Assembly: GCF_030929495.1 (NCBI RefSeq)
Contig: NZ_JAVFWN010000013.1
Span: forward strand, 62,001 to 126,000
Direction of reading: 5' to 3'
Length of the DNA stretch: 64,000 bases
From: Nocardioides sp. LHD-245
GTDB taxonomy: Bacteria > Actinomycetota > Actinomycetes > Propionibacteriales > Nocardioidaceae
The position numbers and the translations under genes were made by a program. Of the stretch, positions 8,719 through 17,314 are shown piece after piece. Within the stretch, counting starts at the first letter, position 1, and each line of letters opens with the position of its first letter. The notes beneath the pieces are model-generated. The model had not been told where the DNA came from and ran no database searches. It saw nothing but the letters and a program-made list of their open reading frames with translations.

Positions 8719-9024
8719 GTGACCGAGCACGAGTTCACCGCCGAGCTGTGGCGCTGGCAGGCGCGCGACGAGGAGACCGGCGGCGCCTGGTTCTTCGTGA
8801 GCCTGCCGTTCGAGGTCTCCGACCTGATCGACGAGGCCGGGCCGCGCAAGGGGTTCGGCAGCGTGCGGGTCGAGGTGACGGTGGGCGGCAGCACGTGGCG
8901 CACCTCGGTCTTCCCCAGCGCCGAGGAGAGGACCTTCGTGCTGCCCGTGAAGAAGGCGGTGCGCATGGCCGAGGGTCTGGTCGAGGGTGGACCGTGCACG
9001 GTGCGGCTCCGTACGGTCGACTGA
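8719..9024 (+). CDS. DUF1905 domain protein
   Basis: 101 residues. The start GTG 8719 is supported by GACGAT exactly 6 nt upstream, a likely leaderless promoter. The sequence matches DUF1905: HEFTAELWRWQ, WFFVSLPFEVSDLI, KGFGSVRVEVTVGGSTWRTSVFP, and the closing LPVKKAVRMAEGL. The family is a small beta barrel of unknown role, often fused to or near bacteriocin-protection (YdeI/OmpD-associated) domains, which are absent here. Its stop overlaps the macro-domain start (TGATG at 9022-9026), which implies co-translation. Confidence 0.85.
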   Translation: MTEHEFTAELWRWQARDEETGGAWFFVSLPFEVSDLIDEAGPRKGFGSVRVEVTVGGSTWRTSVFPSAEERTFVLPVKKAVRMAEGLVEGGPCTVRLRTVD

Positions 9025-9515
9025 TGGAGATCGAGGTCGTCGAGGGCGACATCACCGCGCAGGACCTCGACGCCGTGGTCAACGCCGCCAACCGGGCGAT
9101 GCGTGGCGGCGGCGGGGTGGACGGCGCGATCCACGCGGCCGGCGGGCCGGCGGTGCTCGCCGACTGCCTGCGCCGGTTCCCCGACGGCCTGGCCACCGGT
9201 GACGCCGGCTGGACCACGGCCGGCCTGATGCCCGCCCGCTGGGTGATCCACGTCGTCGGGCCCAACCGCAAGGCCGGCGAGACCGACCGCTCGCTGCTCA
9301 CCTCCTGCTACCGCCGTGCGCTCGCGGTGGCCGACGAGCTCGGTGCCCGCTCGGTCGCCTTCCCCCTGGTGAGTGCCGGCGTCTACGGCTGGCCCAAGGA
9401 CGACGCCGTCGACGCGGCGCTCGAGACCCTGCGCGGCACGCCCACCGACGTGGAGCTGGCGCGGATGGTCGCCTTCGGACGATCGGCGTACGACCTCATC
9501 GCGGGCCGGCTGTAG
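9024..9515 (+). CDS. Macro-domain ADP-ribose-binding/hydrolysing protein
   Basis: 163 residues. The macro fold is complete: VEGDITAQDLDAVVNAANRAMRGGGGVDGAIHAAGG carries the Asn-Ala-Ala-Asn and the glycine loop of MacroD/YmdB-type deacetylases, and VSFPLxSAGVYG appears as VAFPLVSAGVYGWPKDDA, the loop that holds the distal ribose and phosphate. The likely reaction is removal of O-acetyl-ADP-ribose or mono-ADP-ribose from targets. A sirtuin, which makes O-acetyl-ADP-ribose, lies at 50828-51712 but is not adjacent. A stem-loop follows the stop. Confidence 0.9.
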   Translation: MEIEVVEGDITAQDLDAVVNAANRAMRGGGGVDGAIHAAGGPAVLADCLRRFPDGLATGDAGWTTAGLMPARWVIHVVGPNRKAGETDRSLLTSCYRRALAVADELGARSVAFPLVSAGVYGWPKDDAVDAALETLRGTPTDVELARMVAFGRSAYDLIAGRL

Positions 9516-9530
9516 GCCGGACCCGGCGGC

Positions 9531-9598
9531 CATCGACCCGGCGCGTTCAAACGCGCCGGGTCGATGCCTCTCAGGCGTTCAGATGCGCCGGGTCGGTG
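9531..9598 (+). terminator. Stem-loop after the macro gene, with a degenerate second copy
   Basis: Arms 9531-9547 and 9550-9566 pair over 17 bp with almost no loop, 16 nt after the macro-domain stop. The segment 9543-9566 recurs with four changes at 9575-9598, giving a second, weaker fold. No T-tract is present, as is common for actinobacterial terminators. The rest of the 9516-9693 gap holds only the ribosome-binding site AAGGGAG at 9681-9687 for the next gene. Confidence 0.5.
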
Positions 9599-9693
9599 CG
9601 GACCCGGGACCGGGTCCCGATTTCGGGCCGGGGTCGTCACCTCGGGACCGGGGCGTCGTTGGTCAGGCACCGATCCACCGAAGGGAGCCGACG

Positions 9694-9969
9694 ATGCCGC
9701 TGGAGCTGATCACCGCAGTCCTGTTGCTGGCGTTCGCCCTCCTCTGCGCGGGCTGGCTGGCCCGTGCGCGCGGTGGGTCGGCCTCGATGCCGGGCATGGG
9801 GCCGGACATCGAGGAGTGGCGTCGTGCCGCGTTGCGGCACTTCCAGGAGCACCGGGACCTTGAGCGCGCCGTCGCCGGGGCCCTGGCCGCTCCGGGCGCC
9901 ATCCGGGGTCCGGCCCGCACCGAGCTGTTCGTGGCGCTCGGTGCGCGCCGGGTCGACACCTACGCCTGA
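9694..9969 (+). CDS. Small membrane-anchored protein, unknown function
   Basis: 91 residues from ATG 9694, with AAGGGAG 6 nt upstream. Residues 4-24 (ELITAVLLLAFALLCAGWLA) form one membrane helix and the remainder is a soluble helical segment (IEEWRRAALRHFQEHRDLERAVAGALAAPG). I do not recognise the family. It stands alone between the macro gene and the sulfotransferase-like gene, with its own ribosome-binding site. Confidence 0.55.
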   Translation: MPLELITAVLLLAFALLCAGWLARARGGSASMPGMGPDIEEWRRAALRHFQEHRDLERAVAGALAAPGAIRGPARTELFVALGARRVDTYA

Positions 9970-10036
9970 CGGGGGCTGATCCCCGCTCGGATAGGGTGAC
10001 GGACCGTCCCGTCCGTCGAGCGAGGAGCCGTCTCCC

Positions 10037-11233
10037 ATGCGCAGGGTGGATCTGCCCGCACCATTGCCCGCCGGGTCCCGCATCCTCCACATCGGACTCC
10101 CCAAGACCGGGACCTCGGCCCTGCAGGCCTCCTTCCACGCGGCGCGCGAGGAACTGGGCCGGCGGGGCGTCGACTACGTCAGCAGGGGCGCCAACCCGCT
10201 GTCGGCCGCACGCTTCGCCGCCGGCACCGCGACCGGCGACACCGCGCGCCTCGAGCGGCGCTGGGACCGCCTGGCCGAGGACTTCCGTACGTCGACCGCG
10301 GCCCACGTCGTCCTGTCGAGCGAGGGCTTCAGCGGCGCGGCACCCGATCGGGTGGCCTGGATCGGCGACCGGCTGGGCGGCGAGGCCACCGTCGTGGTGA
10401 CGCTGCGGCCGGTGGCCGCGCTGTTGCCCTCGATCTGGCAGCAGGCGCTGCGGCGCGGTGGTCTCGAGTCGTTCGAGGAGTGGCTGGCCGGCGTCCTCGA
10501 CCCCGCTCACCCGCATGCCGCGAACATCCGGCGCTACGACCCCGCCGCGATCATCGCGTCGTGGGGGCGGCGGTTCGGCGAGGACCGGCTGGTCTTCGTC
10601 TGCGGAGACCCGGGTGACCCGGGCGACCGGATGCTCAACCACCGCACCTTCGAGAGCCTGCTGGGCATCGACGGGGTGCTGGAGCTCCAGCCGGTGCTCA
10701 ACTCGTCGCCGCCGTACCCCGAGATCGAGATGCTGCGCCACTTCAACCTCGCCAACGGGCGCGGTGGCGAGGACGGCGAGCTGTGGACGCGCGTGCTGCG
10801 TCGTACCGCGCGCCGGATGGGCGACGCGCCGCCCAGCGGGGCCGGCACCGCGAAGGTCCGGGTGCCGCGGTGGGCGGCCGAACGGATCAACGAGCAGGCC
10901 CGCGAGTCGATCGCCGCGCTGGAGGCCTCCGCCGCGACGGTCGTCGGCGACCCGGCCCATCTCCTGGTCGACCCCGCGGATCATCCGGTGGAGACCACCG
11001 CGCCGGACCAGGTGACGGTGGTCTCGGCGGGCTGGTTCGCCGACACCGTCGCCCGGCTCGCCGTCGACGAGGTCGAGGAGCGCGCGGCGCGGAAGGTGCG
11101 CCGGCTGGAGCGCAAGGTCGCCCGGCTCGCCGAGCGGCGTCGTACGACGACCACCCTCGACGACGCGTCCGCGCGGGACCTGCTCCTGGCGCTCGCGCGG
11201 CGGGCCCGGCGCAGGTCCCGGCGCGGACGCTGA
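10037..11233 (+). CDS. Sulfotransferase-like protein
   Basis: 398 residues. The N-terminal GLPKTGTSALQASF (about 20-33) is the 5'-phosphosulfate loop of PAPS-dependent sulfotransferases, and VVVTLRPVAALLPSIWQQ matches the 3'-phosphate-binding region (RxPxxxxxS-like). The middle is divergent and no acceptor can be named; members of this branch act on surface glycans or lipids. The C-terminal 70 residues are highly basic and probably coiled (EEVEERAARKVRRLERKVARLAERR). GAGGAG at 10020-10025 gives a ribosome-binding site 11 nt before ATG 10037, and TAGGGT at 9992-9997 is a candidate -10. Confidence 0.7.
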   Translation: MRRVDLPAPLPAGSRILHIGLPKTGTSALQASFHAAREELGRRGVDYVSRGANPLSAARFAAGTATGDTARLERRWDRLAEDFRTSTAAHVVLSSEGFSGAAPDRVAWIGDRLGGEATVVVTLRPVAALLPSIWQQALRRGGLESFEEWLAGVLDPAHPHAANIRRYDPAAIIASWGRRFGEDRLVFVCGDPGDPGDRMLNHRTFESLLGIDGVLELQPVLNSSPPYPEIEMLRHFNLANGRGGEDGELWTRVLRRTARRMGDAPPSGAGTAKVRVPRWAAERINEQARESIAALEASAATVVGDPAHLLVDPADHPVETTAPDQVTVVSAGWFADTVARLAVDEVEERAARKVRRLERKVARLAERRRTTTTLDDASARDLLLALARRARRRSRRGR

Positions 11234-11243
11234 CGGCGGTGCG

Positions 11244-12455
<1,212 letters not shown>

Positions 12456-12470
12456 TCAATCGGTTTCGCC

Positions 12471-12950
12471 ATGCAGCCCTCCCTCGACCTCCGCACCGTC
12501 GGCTACCTGCACCCCGACGCCGCCGCACTCGTCGCCCGGGTCCAGCAGGAGTACGTCGAGAGGTACGGCTCGCCCGACGAGAGCCCCGTCGACCCGGCCG
12601 GCTTCGACCTGCCGGAGGGCCTCTTCCTGGTCGGGTACGACGGCGCCGACCCGGTCGCGACCGGCGCCTGGCGCCGGTCGGAGGTGCGGGTGCTGGGCGG
12701 CGCCAGCGCGGTCGAGGTGAAGCGGATGTTCGTGGTCGCCGAGCGGCGGGGACGGGGCTTCGCCCGGGCGATGCTGGCCGAGCTGGAGGACACGGCGCGC
12801 GGCGCCGGGCACGACCTGGTCGTCCTCGAGACCGGCCTGCGGCAGCCGGAGGCGATCGGCCTGTACCGCAGCGCCGGCTACGAGGAGATCGACGGCTTCG
12901 GGTTCTACCAGGATGCCCCGCTGTCACGGTGCTTCGGCAAGCTGCTCTGA
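12471..12950 (+). CDS. GNAT-family N-acetyltransferase
   Basis: 159 residues. The acetyl-CoA-binding motif A is present: VKRMFVVAERRGRGFARAML (R-x-x-G-x-G/A), followed by the alpha helix LAELEDTARGAG and the strand DLVVLETGLRQPEAIGLYRSAGYEEI typical of the C-terminal half. The acceptor is unknown. ATG 12471 is the first start after the divergent serC. TTCAAT at 12455-12460 with TTGTGA at 12430-12435 is a fair promoter (19-nt spacing). Confidence 0.85.
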   Translation: MQPSLDLRTVGYLHPDAAALVARVQQEYVERYGSPDESPVDPAGFDLPEGLFLVGYDGADPVATGAWRRSEVRVLGGASAVEVKRMFVVAERRGRGFARAMLAELEDTARGAGHDLVVLETGLRQPEAIGLYRSAGYEEIDGFGFYQDAPLSRCFGKLL

Positions 12951-12972
12951 CGGTGCTGTGAAGGCGCCCCGG

Positions 12973-14448
12973 TCACTCGAAGCGGGCAGACCGCTTCCAC
13001 AGCACTCGGCTGAGCAGCCAGTAGACCGATGCCCCGTCGGGCCACTGGGTGACCACCCGCCCGGAGGGTGAGCGGAAGTAGTTGGGTGTCTGCGCGAACG
13101 AGCTGGCGTCCAGCCGTCGCTTCAGCCAGCGGTTGAGCGCGGCGACGTACGACGCCTTGACCTCGACGGAGCGGGCGCCACGACGGCGCAGCTCATCGAG
13201 GGTGCGGCCGATGAACAGCGCCTGCTTCTCCATGCCGAACACCGGGGCGTACCAGTTGGTGTTGGGGCCGTAGAGCAGGAACAGGTTGGGCATCTCGTCG
13301 ACGGTGATGCCGAGGAAGGCCATCGGGTCGTCGCCCCACTTCTCGGCGAGGACGGTGCCCCCGCGGCCCACGACCTCGATGCCGCCGAGGAACTCCGCGG
13401 CCCGGAATCCGGTCGCCGTGACGACGACGTCCGCGACGTGCTCCTCGCCGCTCGCGTCGACCAGTCCCTTCTCGTGCATGCCGACCACGGCACGGGGCAC
13501 CAGGGTGACGTCCTCGCGCAGCAGCGCCGGGTAGAACGTCGAGGAGTGCACCGCGCGCTTGCCGAGGTACGCCGACGTGGGGGTCAGGTGGGCCTTCAGC
13601 TCGGGATGGTCGGCGAAGACCTCGTCGAGATAGCGGCGGCAGGCGTCGACGAGGGTGGTGTCGACGTCGCTGCCGGGGCGGATGATCCGGCCTCCCAGCC
13701 AACGGCGCTCGAGGCCGAGGAACAGCCGCCACCGCGCGATCCGGCGGTGCACCGGGTGCCGCAGCCGGGCGCGCTCGGCATCGTCGTACACCCGACCGAC
13801 CTTGGGGTCCACCCAGCCCGGTTGGCGCTGGAAGACCGTGAGGTGGCTGGCCACGCCGGCGAGCTCGGCGACGACCTGCGCGGAGGTGGAGCCGGTGCCG
13901 ACCACGGCGACCCGGCGGCCGGCGAGATCCAGGTCGGCGGGCCACTCGGCGGTGTGGAAGATCTCGCCGGTGTAGTCGGCGCGGCCCGGCCAGTCGGGGT
14001 GACGGGGCACGTTGAGCAGACCGACCGCGGAGACGACCGCGCGGAACGTCTCGGTCTCGTCCGCCCCGGTCGCCACGTCCTGCGCGGTCACTGACCAGCT
14101 CGCGCCCGACTCGTCCCAGACCAGTCGGGTCACCCGGCAGCCGTAGCGGAACAGGGGCAGCAGGCCTGACGTGCGGGCGACCCGCTCGAGGTACGCGCGC
14201 AGCTCCGCGCCGCCGGGGAACTCACGGCTCCACGCGCCGGGCGCGAAGGAGTAGGAGTACATGAGGGCCGGGGTGTCGACCTCGACGCCGGGGAAGCGGT
14301 TGACCCGCCACGTGCCGCCGGGGCCGTCGCCGGACTCGAAGACGGTGACGGCGTACCCACGGCGGTGCAGCTCACGGGCGGCGGCGATGCCGGCGAAACC
14401 GCCGCCGATGACGGCGACCCGGAAGCCGCTGGGGGTGGATGAGGGCAT
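12973..14448 (-). CDS. Flavin-containing monooxygenase, Baeyer-Villiger type
   Basis: 491 residues. Two Rossmann fingerprints are visible, VAVIGGGFAGIAAA near residue 13 for FAD and VAVVGTGSTSAQ near 186 for NADPH. Between them YTGEIFHTAEWP matches the Baeyer-Villiger signature FxGxxxHxxxWP, with Tyr for Phe. The enzyme should oxygenate a ketone, or a soft N or S centre, with NADPH and O2. ATG 14448 is chosen for the GGGAGG 7 nt upstream. It lies 125 nt downstream of the ABC importer operon on the same strand. The transcript in that gap is C-rich and G-poor, which could permit Rho action. The substrate may be what the importer carries, but this is inference. Confidence 0.87.
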   Translation of the reverse strand: MPSSTPSGFRVAVIGGGFAGIAAARELHRRGYAVTVFESGDGPGGTWRVNRFPGVEVDTPALMYSYSFAPGAWSREFPGGAELRAYLERVARTSGLLPLFRYGCRVTRLVWDESGASWSVTAQDVATGADETETFRAVVSAVGLLNVPRHPDWPGRADYTGEIFHTAEWPADLDLAGRRVAVVGTGSTSAQVVAELAGVASHLTVFQRQPGWVDPKVGRVYDDAERARLRHPVHRRIARWRLFLGLERRWLGGRIIRPGSDVDTTLVDACRRYLDEVFADHPELKAHLTPTSAYLGKRAVHSSTFYPALLREDVTLVPRAVVGMHEKGLVDASGEEHVADVVVTATGFRAAEFLGGIEVVGRGGTVLAEKWGDDPMAFLGITVDEMPNLFLLYGPNTNWYAPVFGMEKQALFIGRTLDELRRRGARSVEVKASYVAALNRWLKRRLDASSFAQTPNYFRSPSGRVVTQWPDGASVYWLLSRVLWKRSARFE

Positions 14449-14573
14449 GCTCGCGCCTCCCGATGACATGGGTTGGTGCCTCTCTGGGCTGGGTTGAGCC
14501 GGGTGTGGCTGGGGGTGGCTGGATGGGTGAGTGACGGGCGGGTGCGGGGAGCCGCTGGACAGCGGGCCGGAGG

Positions 14574-15374
14574 TCAGAGGACCTTGCTGAGGAAGTCCCG
14601 GGTGGCGGGGTGCTCGGCGCCCTCGGCGAGCCGGCGGGCCGGTCCCTCCTCGACGATGCGACCCTCTTGGAGGAACGCGAACCGGTCGCAGACCTCGCGG
14701 GCGAAGCCGACCTCGTGGGTGACGATGATCGTGGTCATGCCGCCCACGACGAGGTCGCGGATCACCTGGAGCACCTCGTTGACCATCTCCGGATCCAGCG
14801 CCGAGGTCGGCTCGTCGAAGAGCAGCGCCTTCGGGCGCATCGCCAGGGCCCTGGCGATCGCGACCCGCTGCTGCTGGCCGCCGGAGAGCTGGCCCGGGTA
14901 GGCGTCCACCTTCTCGGCGAGGCCCACCCGCTCCAGCAGGCCCACTGCGTCGGCGCCGGCTTCCCGCCGGGACCGGCCGGCGACCTTCACCGGCGCTTCG
15001 ATGACGTTCTCCAGCACGGTCTTGTGGGCGAACAGGTTGAACTGCTGGAAGACCATGCCCAGCTGCTGGCGCTGCACCGCCTCCCTGCGGGCCGGCAGGC
15101 GGTGCACCCGGCCGCGCCGCACGTGATGGCCCAGCAGTTCGCCGTCGAGCATCACGATGCCCTGCTCGGCGCGCTCCAGGAGGTTGAGACAGCGCAGGAA
15201 GGTGCTCTTCCCGCTGCCGGAGCGACCGAGCAGGCAGACCGCCTCGCCCCGGCGTACGTCGAGCGACACGTCGTGCAGCACCTGGTGCCCGCCGAAGGAC
15301 TTGCTGATCCCGCGGGCGCTGATCAGGGGGCCGTCGAGCTGTCCGCCGGTCGGGGTCGTCGCCAGGGTGGTCAT
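14574..15374 (-). CDS. Polar amino acid ABC importer, ATP-binding subunit (GlnQ-like)
   Basis: 266 residues with the full ABC set: Walker A GRSGSGKST (about 50), Q-loop FQQFNLF, signature LSGGQQQR, Walker B LLFDEPTSALDPE and switch His in IVTHEVGFA. The match to the GlnQ/HisP class is strong (RCLNLLERAEQGIVMLDGE, FAREVCDRFAFLQEGRIVEEG). A short insertion, HHVRRGRVHRLPARREAVQRQ, follows the first domain strands as in many actinobacterial homologues. Its start overlaps the permease stop (ATGA at 15371-15374). It energises uptake by the two genes upstream. Confidence 0.92.
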   Translation of the reverse strand: MTTLATTPTGGQLDGPLISARGISKSFGGHQVLHDVSLDVRRGEAVCLLGRSGSGKSTFLRCLNLLERAEQGIVMLDGELLGHHVRRGRVHRLPARREAVQRQQLGMVFQQFNLFAHKTVLENVIEAPVKVAGRSRREAGADAVGLLERVGLAEKVDAYPGQLSGGQQQRVAIARALAMRPKALLFDEPTSALDPEMVNEVLQVIRDLVVGGMTTIIVTHEVGFAREVCDRFAFLQEGRIVEEGPARRLAEGAEHPATRDFLSKVL

Positions 15375-16336
15375 GTCGTGCTCCTCGCTGCCCGGGCACG
15401 CGGACTCACCCGCGCGACAGCCGATCGCCCGAGCCATCGCTCGAGGTAGAACTGGCCGAGCGAGAGCACGCTGACCAGGATCATGTACCAGACGGTGGCC
15501 ACCATGAGCAGGGGCACGACCTCGAAGGTCCGGTTGTAGATCTGCTGCACGGAGTAGAGCAGGTCCGGCACGGAGATGAAGGCCACCAGTGCGGTCGCCT
15601 TGAGCAGGTTGATCAGGTCGTTGCTCACCGGCGGCACCGCGATCTTCATCGCCTGGGGGAAGACGATCCTCCGGAAGATCTGACCCGGCGGCATGCCCAG
15701 CGCGAGCGCCGCCTCGCGCTGCCCGGCGGGCACCGCAAGCAGCGAGGCGCGGATGATCTCCGAGGTGTAGGCCGCCTGCTGGAGGCCGAAAGCCAGGACC
15801 GCCGACCAGTACGCCGTCATCAAGTCGCGGGTCTCCCAGGACCATCCGCCGCCGGGCAGGGGGATGCTGAAGGTCGGGTAGATCAACGAGATGTTGAACC
15901 AGAGGATGAGCAGCACCAGTAGGGGGATCGAGCGGAAGAACCACACGTAGACGCCGGCCGCGGCGCGCAGCACCGGGTTGTCCGAGAGTCGCATGTTGGC
16001 GATCAGCACGGAGACCACCAGGGCCAGGGCCATCGACAGTGCGGTCAGCGTGATCGTGTTCTGCAGGCCGGTCAGCACCGGGTCGGAGAAGAAGTACGAG
16101 CGGACTGTGGCCCACTCGAAGGCGGGGTTCTCCACGATGCTCCACACCAGCCGCACGCTCGCGGCGACCAGGACGACGGCGAGCAGCGCCCGGAGCAGGT
16201 GGAGCCGTCGCGCATGGGGGATCGCGGCGAGCTGCGCCAGATGCTCGTCCCACGCCGCGCCGGTGCCCCGGGACGCCGGCTCGGCGGGATCCGGCGCGGC
16301 CGCGTCGCGACCCGGGTCGGCCATGGTCTCGGTCAC
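15371..16336 (-). CDS. Polar amino acid ABC importer, permease subunit
   Basis: 321 residues. GTG 16336 overlaps the stop of the binding-protein gene by four bases (GTGA); the ATG 12 nt on is an alternative. An unusual cytoplasmic N-terminus (about 45 residues, acidic then basic) is followed by about five membrane helices. The HisMQ-type core is present: LQNTITLTALSMALALVVS, WFFRSIPLLVLLIL, and the EAA loop AAYTSEIIRASLLAVPAGQREAALALGMPPGQIFRRIVFPQA. No second permease gene is present, so it should act as a homodimer. Confidence 0.92.
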   Translation of the reverse strand: MTETMADPGRDAAAPDPAEPASRGTGAAWDEHLAQLAAIPHARRLHLLRALLAVVLVAASVRLVWSIVENPAFEWATVRSYFFSDPVLTGLQNTITLTALSMALALVVSVLIANMRLSDNPVLRAAAGVYVWFFRSIPLLVLLILWFNISLIYPTFSIPLPGGGWSWETRDLMTAYWSAVLAFGLQQAAYTSEIIRASLLAVPAGQREAALALGMPPGQIFRRIVFPQAMKIAVPPVSNDLINLLKATALVAFISVPDLLYSVQQIYNRTFEVVPLLMVATVWYMILVSVLSLGQFYLERWLGRSAVARVSPRARAARSTT

Positions 16337-17190
16337 GATGCGGGCTCGGGGTTGAGCACCGACGCGTCGACGGCCATCTTCTCGGCGCCGTACGTGGCGA
16401 GGATGTCGGCATAGGTGCCGTTCGCGATGATCTCGTCGGTGGCCTCGACGAGCTTCTCGGCCATGTCGTCGCCCTTCATCACGGCGAACCCGATGTCGAT
16501 CGCCTGGTAGATCGGGCCGGTGATCTTCCAGACGTCGGGCTCGGTGGTCACCTGGTAGGCGAGGCCACTGCTGGTGGCCGTGACCGCGTCGGCCCGGCCG
16601 CTCTTGACGGCGAGGTCGGCGGTGGCCTGGTCGGCGAACGTCTGCACGTCGATCGCGCCGTTGCCCTCCTCCTTGCAGGTCTTCGACAGGTCCTGCAGCA
16701 CCGGCACCGGGCTGGACCCGGCGGTGACGGCGATCGACAGCCCGCACAGGTCGTCCATGGTGTCGCCGATGTCGATGCCGCCGGCCTTGACCCGGAAGCC
16801 GTAGCTCTCGATCAGGTTGGTGGCGAAGTCGAACTTCTCCAGTCGCTCGGCGGTGACGTCGACGCCCGGTACCCACGCGTAGGTGCCGCGCTGCAGCCCG
16901 AGCAGCGAGTTCTCGAACGACGCCTGTTCGTTCTCCACCTTCTGGCCCAGCGCCTCGCCGAGTGCGGTGGACAGGTCGGGGAGGAGGCCGGCCAACTCGC
17001 CCTTGTCGTCGAGGTAGCTGTACGGCGGGACGCCGACCTGCTGGGGGATGACCAGGGTGGAGCCGCCCCCGCCGTCGCCACCGTCCCCGGCATCGTCGCT
17101 GGAGGAGCAGCCCGTCAGCGCCGTGGTCGCGGTGAGCGCGGCGAGGGCGAGCCCGCCGATCCGGCGGCGCAGAGTGGAGGTGTTCGACAT
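16333..17190 (-). CDS. Polar amino acid ABC importer, substrate-binding lipoprotein
   Basis: 285 residues, first gene of the importer operon. Lipobox LTGC at about 25-28 after a basic, hydrophobic signal; the mature protein begins CSSSDD with a Gly-rich tether. The SBP_bac_3 domain shows PPYSYLDDKGELAGLLPDL, the conserved opening of amino acid-binding proteins, and LESYGFRVKAG and AVTAGSSPVPVLQDL further on. Two cysteines (LCGLS and KTCKEEG) could form a disulfide. The ligand cannot be read from sequence; a glutamate/polar amino acid or a derivative that feeds the monooxygenase is possible. Confidence 0.9.
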   Translation of the reverse strand: MSNTSTLRRRIGGLALAALTATTALTGCSSSDDAGDGGDGGGGSTLVIPQQVGVPPYSYLDDKGELAGLLPDLSTALGEALGQKVENEQASFENSLLGLQRGTYAWVPGVDVTAERLEKFDFATNLIESYGFRVKAGGIDIGDTMDDLCGLSIAVTAGSSPVPVLQDLSKTCKEEGNGAIDVQTFADQATADLAVKSGRADAVTATSSGLAYQVTTEPDVWKITGPIYQAIDIGFAVMKGDDMAEKLVEATDEIIANGTYADILATYGAEKMAVDASVLNPEPAS

Positions 17191-17272
17191 GACGGGCTCC
17201 CGTGGGTCTCGGTCCGGCGTCGGGCTACCGGGTGTCCCCACCGTAGGGAGCCGCGATCTGATCAGTCCATGT

Positions 17273-17314
17273 AGGATCCTTCAGAGAATCCAGTGCGGTC
17301 TTTGAGGATCTTCC
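17273..17314. promoter_or_regulatory. Candidate PucR operators in the divergent importer/pucR gap
   Basis: The 124-bp divergent region holds AGGATCCTT at 17273-17281 and AGGATCTTCC at 17305-17314, the second abutting the PucR start codon. GGATCCTTCAGAGAATCC (17274-17291) is also a loose dyad. Repeated sites beside a regulator gene suggest autoregulation, but no footprint is known to me. Confidence 0.3.
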
